Below, in pieces: positions 57,401-64,000 of a stretch of DNA of 64,000 bases; the stretch's first letter is position 1, and each line of letters opens with the position of its first letter. The notes under the pieces were generated by a model. It saw only the letters and a program-made list of their open reading frames with translations, had not been told where the DNA came from and ran no database searches. Made by a program: the position numbers and the translations under genes. The stretch lies in contig KV748202.1 of NCBI GenBank assembly GCA_001692895.1, positions 1,426,001 to 1,490,000 of the forward strand, in the 5' to 3' direction. The stretch is from Cenococcum geophilum 1.58 (lineage: Eukaryota; Ascomycota; Dothideomycetes; Gloniales; Gloniaceae).

Positions 57401-59511
57401 TCAACCACTATGGGGAATAAACCCCGTCCAAGCCACCATGTCATACGTCCCCGCCGGACTGCTCCTCAAACTAGCAAAGCCCTCCACAAGCACGAACAAC
57501 CGCGCCACAGGATACAAGCCCCACAACACCACCGTCACAACGCCCAAAATCGCCGCAGGAGACGTAAAAACCACGTCTGAGACAACCCTCCTAACAAGCG
57601 CCCATCCCCTATACCTCGTCGCCGCCCCCGGCGCAACCATATTCCCGACATTCGATATCGCTATCCAGACGAGAGTCAGCACCGGCGCGCCAGCCATGGC
57701 GAGCCCCGCGGCCCGCCACATCCACATCTCGACCACGGACGGGAAGTGGAACGGCCAGGCGGCGATATGCAGGCCGCCGTACACGGCGCTCATAGCAGCG
57801 AAGGTCTTGATCTGAGTGCCGTGCAAGCGGTCGCGGCCCGCGTTGTCCGCGTCGTCGGCGTCCCTGTAGGGCATGCCGTCGATGCGGAGGTTGCTGCGGG
57901 CGACGACGACGTAGTCGATCGGCAGCCGGACAGCGACGGAGCGGTGGTAGTGTGTCTCGTAGTCCGGGTCGGCGGGGTCGGAATCAGGGATGAGCACGTC
58001 GTAGCGCTCTGCCTTGTCTAGCCACTGGAAGTGATGACCTTTGGATTTGAGGAGGGCGAGGGCGCGGTTGGCGCGGGTCTGGTGCTCGAGCGCTTGTCTT
58101 GTTCTGGGGGGGGTGCGAGACGGTGGGGGCGTGATGTGGCGGGGTGTTTCTGGATCCTTTTTGAAATCGGGGAATTTAGTGTACCAGAATTGTTTAACGT
58201 AAGTTACGATGGAAGAACGGTGGACCAGGTTTTTGGTGGTGCCTTCAACTTCTGATAAGCCGATTGTTGACATCTGAGAGCACTTCCACTCGTCGCCCGG
58301 GAATTTATACCGAGAGGCCTTCTTCTGAGTCAGTCTGTGGAAAATGGCAGTGTGGTGGACGCATTCAGACAGGAAAAGGTGGGATGCAATCGTACCGTTT
58401 GGTCTTCTAATGCAAACAGAGCTGCCATATCTACCACTTTCTCGTTCGTGCAGATTATTGGGTTTCCAACGTTGTATGGCTTATCAAACCACAGAAAATA
58501 CATGCAGAAAGCACACAACACATGCGTTAGGACGTGTAACTCAAGGAGACTTAACGGTAACTTCTGAGCCAGGCGGGCTATGCTCTGAACGAAGAACCAG
58601 CCGGCTTGAATGCAGACCAGAACCTTTGCAAAGGTGTCGGCTTTGCTTTTGTCCGTCACTACCTCTGGAGACTCCTCAGGCAGTATACCAAGCTTTGCTA
58701 GGAATCTTATCCCGGCAGGTGTGAAGGTTAGCGTTGGCCGATGCGAGAACGAAGAAGAGTCAACAGCAAACCCTCCGCATAAAGCGAAGAAGGCTTGCTC
58801 CATGGTCCACTGCTTCGGGCTTCTTTGTTTTTCACTTTTTGCTTGATTCGGTTCATCTACACCCTGGGCACTCCAGTTGCTGCTCTCGTCGCCTTGAGGA
58901 TTAGAGCTTTCATTAACTCCGAGCGGCAACTCATCATTACCATTCTCTGCACTTTGTCGCACGGAGGCCTGCTCTCTGGTACTCTCTGATTCAGATCCAG
59001 AGGCATCTTCGCCAGGTGTATTCTCAACTTTCGGGCATGCGAGGCATTGCTTATGATCATGATCATTCTGTCATATGAGCGATGGCTTGAGAAAGACAAG
59101 GTTACAATAGCTTACGAGCTTTGCGCCTGACCCATTGAATGCTACACTTCCAAGTTCGTTCACTTCTTCTCTCAACTGCCTTGTAGTCCACCACTGCTCC
59201 CAGGCGCAGAATAGCACCACTTCCGGCACGAATATCGTAATTGTCATCCACATAATCCGGCGTCCAAAGTTTCGTATATCAGAGGTCTTAGGAAGTACAT
59301 TTGGATGATATGCTGTCCATGCGCAAAGCGATAGTGTCGTTAAACAGGATATCAATAAGTCAAAAGTTCCCCGCACATGGGGAGTATTAACCCAACCAGA
59401 AGGAGAATTAGAATTGATAGAGCCATTGTTTGAACGAGCTTCAAAAATAGGATGTGCAGAGACTACTAAATGCCTAGGTAAAACATAAAAGAAATAAAGT
59501 AAAAAAGACAT
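57401..59511 (-). CDS. Multi-pass membrane protein of an uncharacterised fungal family
   Basis: Three exons, 59511-59116, 59067-58396 and 58324-57401, with GT-AG introns of 48 and 71 bp, all phase 0, give 663 residues. Features in order: a hydrophobic signal-like start (MSFLLYFFYVLP), a GTFDLLISCLTTLSLCAWTAYHPNV segment, an IMWMTITIFVPEVVLFCAWEQWW segment, a polar Ser/Asn/Glu-rich loop (about 133-185), a WTMEQAFFALCGGFAVD block, two helices ending FCMYFLWFDKPYNV, and C-terminal helices ending TGFIPHSG. From memory this arrangement is common across Pezizomycotina, where proteins are annotated only as hypothetical; function and membrane are unknown. The start is the first ATG in the exon-1 frame. 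Donor GTACGA in intron 2 is less typical. Confidence 0.8.
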
Positions 59512-59927
59512 GACGAGAAACTGCTAGGGATCCAAGCGACAAACTGATGCCACTTCCAGGCATCTTTAAGATGTCTAGAGAGGACAGTACGCAACAGCCA
59601 GGATGCTGAAACACTATGCAGACATCTTGTGGCTTTCCTAATCCAATGGCTTCGCGCCGTATTAGATGCATGCATGTGGCGCGGTGATTCGGCGCTTCGA
59701 GCGTTTTAGGATCAGCGCTACAAGGGTGCGCACACCTCCTTACATAGGCTACTATCTTCCACGATGTATAAGCCAAAATTTTGTTGTACAGATGATTTCA
59801 AAACAAAATCGTACTTTTACAATCCTTTGCCTCTCATCTCAGCGCTTCCAATCGAAGCACTTAAAAAAAATTTGGTCAAGAAACCCTCAAGCAACAGGTA
59901 CGAGGCCGTCTGTCTCTCCTGAGGGCC
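59512..59927. other. Spacer between membrane-protein gene start and CTU2 stop
   Basis: 416 bp between two tandem minus-strand genes. It should hold the CTU2 3' end and the promoter of the membrane-protein gene. The open frames here (59474-59776, 59666-60067) look like chance frames. Confidence 0.4.
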
Positions 59928-61169
59928 TCAAGGTAACAGCACTGTTGCTTGCGGGACAGACCTTGTACATCCGTAGCAAAAGCCGTTCCCAGATAGCTCA
60001 GATGAAGTGCCCACAGAATCTTGTTGATTGCCACCCCAACCATGGATTCCAAAATTTCCATTGGTGACAGGCATACTGCACAGCTTGCAACGCTGGCCCG
60101 TGCTCTGGGAAGGCGGTGCTTGCAATTTACTGGTTGTTCGCACGACATTGGCTACAATGCTAGGATAGTTTTCTTCCACAGATTCAAAATACTGCTTCAT
60201 CAAATCGTCAATCGTGGTATTTTTTGAGCTCGCGGAGGGTTGGCCTGAGCCAGAAGACTGATGTATTAGTGAAGAGAATGATGGATTCGCCATATTGGCA
60301 TGCGCAACGAGTTCCTTTTTCAGCAAATCTTGAAGTGGATAGTTAAATGCGATCCCATAAGGTGATTCGCCGTCAATCACTTGCCATGGCAGCGAAAAAC
60401 CTCGGCCTTTAGCAGTTTCAGCCAGCGTTTTCTCAGCTAGCCTAGTAGTGCAATCTCCCCAGAGGACTCCTTCACATCCCTTTTCCCCTGCAATCTTGGC
60501 AATAAGCCTTGTACGGAGAACAGATATGACATCTGACCGAGCTGTAGCAGATGGAAGCGATTTCATTAGATACTCTAATCTTTGCTCTGCAGAAAGGGGT
60601 TGCGCATCTGCTTTGGCAACTGCAGGCAGAAACTCGCGAAGATCAACCTCACTACTAGTACCGTCACTTGCAAGGATACTCGAGAGAGATACTGTGGTAC
60701 AGCAATGATCCGAAAACTGGTCCCTGAGAAGTGATACAAGTTGCGGCTCGGGTGAGGCTCTCTCTACGGCAGAAGTATCGACGAACAATACTTGCAACTC
60801 GAAGCCCGTTCGTCCTGTCCTGTCTTTCTGATTCGAGAGGTGATGATCAAGAACATGAAGCAGGGTAAGTGAGGACACCCCGAAAGAAATGGGCAAAAGG
60901 AGCTTTCGGGACCGATCTACTCCTGAAAATCGCACTCGGAAAGATTCCATTCTTTTTATAACCTTTGTATGAACATATTTGATAAAACAGTCTCTGTAAT
61001 TAGTCAGTCGTCTCAGTTAGTACTTTAGAGACGCAAGCTGTTCAGAACAGGTCCTCACACACCTGCAAAGAGGCTCTCTGCGGACCACAAGGGAGGCTTC
61101 TGCCGTTCGACACCTCCTGCAAGTCTGCCCTGCCGCAGCGCTTTCCTGAGGAAGATGCTTGCCTGACAT
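59928..61169 (-). CDS. CTU2: Cytoplasmic tRNA 2-thiolation protein 2 (Ncs2/Ctu2)
   Basis: Two exons, 61169-61063 and 60993-59928, with a 69-bp GT-AG intron, give 390 residues, the usual size. Exon 1 adds the zinc-binding start: C17-x2-C20 (TCRRC) and C35-x2-C38, the second pair completed by splicing (LCRDCF), followed by KVIKRMESFRVRF. The body has LLLPISFGVSSLTLLHVLDHH (nucleotide-binding-type region, about 60) and GVLWGDCTTRLAEKTL. The C-terminus has CKLC and CYGC pairs. With Ncs6/Ctu1 it thiolates U34 of Lys, Glu and Gln tRNAs in the cytosol using Urm1-carried sulfur. The last residues (QATVLLP) look unlike the family end, so a small final intron is possible. Head to head with the next gene. 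Confidence 0.92.
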
Positions 61170-61506
61170 CTCGCGGCACCTTACTGCTGTGCTCCGAGTG
61201 CAAAGTATAAGTTGGAAGGTAGCGCAGCAGCAGCAACAACTGCGCCTTGCAACGACTAAAAGATTCTTAACTAGGTTCGGGTTATCGATTTTCCGGCGAC
61301 TCAGTCGAGCCAGTTTACGCTCTGGCGGCGGCAGCCCAGCGCAACGTCTACACCAGCCTGGTTATGACCATCCTTTTTCTCATTTCATTACTTATGTGAA
61401 GCTGCAGCTTCTTTGAAATCTGCCACAGTCGCCATCCAGAACCCGACCACATCAGGTATCACGATCTAGTCTTAAGATTCAGCCTCAACGGCCCTTCAAG
61501 GGTACT
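61170..61506. promoter_or_regulatory. Divergent promoter region, CTU2 / PTM1-like gene
   Basis: 337 bp separating two divergent starts. It contains CAGCAGCAGCAACAAC near 61227 and TTTACGCTCTGGCGGCGGCAG near 61314. No TATA box or known site is clear. Confidence 0.4.
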
Positions 61507-63350
61507 ATGAAGCAATGGATACAGCTCCTGGCTCTACTTTTGACTTTTGTCATAGCAGTTGTGAATGCTGCTGAAGTGAAGCTGGTACGTTTCCGAATCT
61601 TTCCGCATAACCCTACCGCTAATCATCAACCAGACTCAAGATGAACCCCAGAAATGCTCCGGCATGTACAGCAAGAAATCCTGGGGAGGAAACGTCGAAC
61701 CTTTCATCCTCGTCAAATTCCTTAAGGCCGACCAAAACGATGAGGCCCCCGATCCAATAGTCAGCATAGTAATATGGGAATGGAAAGATTCAAATCTTAT
61801 CGGGAAGCCTCCGGATGCTCCTCAGGACGACGTATGGTTGTACGCCCTTCAGGCAATATCGAGGCTAATAACTCTGTGGTACAGCGAAAGTTTATTTGTA
61901 ATGACGAAGCTATTGGAGCAAATCTCTGCAATTCCACACACAAGGGGGAATTTATACTTGCCGACAATGCCGACACAATATCGAAAAACTTCATCCGGAC
62001 AGCAGCTATCCACCTCAAGGCGAAGGACATGATGCCAATCAACTACCCAGTAGCTTCTAATGCGCCCGGAACCTCAAATCCACTTCGAACAGGCTACTAT
62101 TGTGTTGCTACTGCTCCATTCACTGAGGGCCAGAAGTATACCGCAATTCTCGAATTCCGTAATGCCTACGGCGAGCTCCCCGCCGCGCAAATTGCCAAGC
62201 TGCCCTTCTACGGCGGCATTACAATTGTATATGCTGTTATTGGAATATTCTGGGGTTTCCTCTATGTCCAGAATCGACATGATATTCTCGCCGTCCAGAA
62301 CTATATCACTGCAATTATTGCATTCCTTGTGCTCGAAATGCTCATGACCTGGGGTTTCTACGATTACCAGAATCGGCATGGCAATAATGTGGGCGCAAAG
62401 GTCCTCATGATTGTTGTAGCTGTTCTTAATGCTTTCCGGAACTCCTTTTCTTTCTTTCTGCTTCTGATCGTTTGTATGGGCTACGGTGTGGTGAAGCCCA
62501 CTCTAGGCAAGACGATGACAATAGTCCGATGGCTGGCTGTCGCGCACTTTGTTTTTGGTGTGGTCTATGCCGTGGCGTCCCTAACCATCCGGCCAGACGA
62601 TGCGGGCCCCCTCGTACTACTTGTGATCCTTCCACTTTCCGCTACACTCACAGCTTTCTATATTTGGACACTCAATTCGCTGAATATGACGATGAAGGAT
62701 CTTACGGACCGAAAGCAGCACGTGAAGGCGGGCATGTACAAGAAGCTATGGTGGTGCATATTGACTAGCATCATCGTAATATTCGGTTTTTTCTTCATCA
62801 ACAGCTTTACTTTCGCCGGCGCCCGGGATCCAGACTTTGCTCCAACTCACTGGCAGACAAGGTGGTTTGTGCTGGATGGGTGGCTCAATATAGTGTACCT
62901 TGCCGATGTCGCCTTCATAGCGTACATGTGGCGACCGACTGCGAACAATAGGCGATTCGCCATGAGTGACGAAGTACGTTCTTTTGTTTTCTATATCTGC
63001 TACTTCTTTTCTAACTCTCCTGCCTTTGTTAGATTGCCCAAGACGATGAAGGCTTTGAAATCGCCTCTCTTCGCGACTCATTTGACGAGGAAGAGGGCCC
63101 TTCCACAAACCCTCCAGCCTATGATCCTGCACCGCGCTCCAACCGGAATGCCAGCCAAAATGCCAACCGGGACATCTCACCCCTCCCTGCACCGAAGCCA
63201 CAGAAGCCCATGCCACCTCCAAGAGAAAGCTTAGACGGAGATACAATATTCGCTGTTGGCGAGGATGATAAATGGAGTGACGATGAAATGGAACCCGCGA
63301 GTCCAGCTGACGGTGATGAGAGGAGACGGTTGACAGGCAAGCATGATTAA
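61507..63350 (+). CDS. PTM1/LUSTR-type seven-transmembrane protein (GOST family)
   Basis: Four exons, 61507-61584, 61634-61831, 61885-62973 and 63033-63350, with GT-AG introns of 49, 53 and 59 bp, all phase 0, give 560 residues. Signal peptide about 1-21 (MKQWIQLLALLLTFVIAVV). A luminal domain follows (KCSGMYSKKSWGG, VIWEWKDSNLIG, then RKFICND made by splicing), ending near residue 165. Seven helices follow, from PFYGGITIVYAVIGIFWGFLY through WLNIVYLADVAFIAYMW. The cytosolic tail has EIAQDDEGFEIASL, DTIFAVGEDDKWSDDE and ends LTGKHD. Relatives (yeast Ptm1, human GPR107/108, TMEM87) are Golgi/endosomal trafficking proteins. The middle intron is easily missed because it only shifts frame. Confidence 0.92.
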
Positions 63351-63869
63351 GCCGTAATCGTGCCCGGGAAGGTAGCCCAATCAAATCACAAATTTTAGGG
63401 TATTAGGATAAGCAAAGTTTAACACTTTTCCAATTTTTCGGTGCAAACCTATCCTCCTATTCGCTTTCCTACTCGATCAGAAGTTCTTTGGTCGTGTGCT
63501 TTTAGTTGTGTCAAGCATTGGTGGCGTTTTGGTGGCATGGGGTTGGGACTCTTGAGTATCAAAACTGTAGACTATACCGGTTTTTGTGACATTTCATTCA
63601 GTGAACTTTTACTAGTGCACATGAATGAACTGTAGAGCGGACACCGGCTTACCCGGCATTCCTGCTGTGAAGTGCAATCTCAACCACTTCCCGTTTCTGT
63701 TTGTCCCCTCTAGTCATGCATCCATTTGGCTGGAACAAAACACCCCTATTTAACCCCATCCTCCCCCACTCTCCATCTTCACTCAACCCAACTCATCTTC
63801 TGTTCACAAACCAAGCTCACTCCGTTGCCAACTCTAACTCACCCATAAACCATCATATCCAGAAGTCGA
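63351..63869. other. Intergenic stretch between two plus-strand genes
   Basis: 519 bp with the 3' end of the PTM1-like gene and, near 63690-63869, a C/T-rich segment (CCCCATCCTCCCCCACTC) like a fungal core promoter and 5' leader. The frames at 63441-63635 and 63701-63925 show no coding character. Confidence 0.45.
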
Positions 63870-64000
63870 AATGGGGCTTGGGGTCTCGGTCTTTTTCAAT
63901 CGGATTACAACTACGACGTAATTGACGAGCCCACGAACGAATCCGGTCTGCGTCCTAATGACAACGACTGGCAATGGCTCCTGCATCCCAAAGACCCAGA
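63870..64000 (+). CDS. Start of an unrecognised gene, cut by the window edge
   Basis: An ATG at 63871 (MGLGVSVFF) follows a promoter-like pyrimidine stretch. A clearly protein-like frame follows from about 63883 to the edge: LGLFQSDYNYDVIDE, then NESGLRPNDNDWQWLLHPKDP. The two are in different frames, one base apart, with a GGGG run between, so either a base-call error, a very early frameshift or another start is involved. No family is recognised. Confidence 0.4.

Noticed and set aside
61774-63234. Single 486-codon frame as the PTM1-like protein
   Set aside because: It starts inside an exon in the wrong frame and lacks the signal peptide, early luminal part and true C-terminal tail that splicing supplies.
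1-64000. tRNA, rRNA or secondary-metabolite gene cluster
   Set aside because: I looked for cloverleaf-like stretches, rRNA cores and large synthase genes and found none that I could support.

Overview
The window is ascomycete DNA (Pezizomycotina). The genes have short GT-AG introns of about 48-180 bp with fungal branch sites, and the repeats carry the signature of repeat-induced point mutation (RIP): CpA/TpG almost gone, TpA in large excess, CpG retained. No species can be named from this alone. The window divides into an AT-rich repeat block (1 to about 34 kb), a junction zone of DNA transposons (about 34.5-47.6 kb) and a gene-rich arm (about 44.7-64 kb).

AT-rich block. It starts with a decayed DUF6589-like relic and two direct copies of an unrecognised unit of about 2 kb. 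The second copy is split by a 6.5-kb Ty3/gypsy element (TSD AGATC). A 51-bp x 6 minisatellite follows. Then comes a three-deep LTR nest: an end-truncated gypsy copy (12308-32812) holds a second copy (17115-31718, TSD TTCTA), which holds a different gypsy family with 421-bp LTRs (22191-30198). A plus-strand gypsy fragment closes the block. All LTR elements are broken fossils. Seven LTR copies of the 192-205 bp family are present and all are assigned to elements.

Junction zone. An internally deleted hAT (34536-35394, TSD ACTAGGGT) sits 67 bp from a second nest. This nest is a 414-bp hAT-type MITE (TSD GCCTGCTC) carrying a Fot1/pogo transposon (86-bp perfect TIRs, TSD TA), which carries a Ty3/gypsy element (TSD TGTAT). 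Exact target duplications at all three levels give the order of events. Further right are a mariner-type MITE of 144 bp, a Mutator-like element with a 10-bp TSD, and at 56-57 kb a related mariner-type MITE entered by a 984-bp hAT whose core is two head-to-head arrays of a 12-bp repeat.

Gene-rich arm, left to right: a 2OG-Fe(II) dioxygenase (-), IBA57 (-, mitochondrial Fe-S assembly), a broken membrane-protein pseudogene (+), DCP2 (-, mRNA decapping), a DUF4112 membrane protein (+), a multi-pass membrane protein of unknown function (-), CTU2/NCS2 (-, tRNA thiolation), a PTM1/LUSTR-type seven-helix membrane protein (+), and the 5' end of another gene cut by the window edge. These are mostly conserved housekeeping genes in no evident cluster. 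I found no CRISPR array, rRNA or convincing tRNA, and no clear new multi-gene system. The best signals are the dated nested insertions, the RIP-inactivated Fot1 with intact ends, and the inverted 12-bp arrays.
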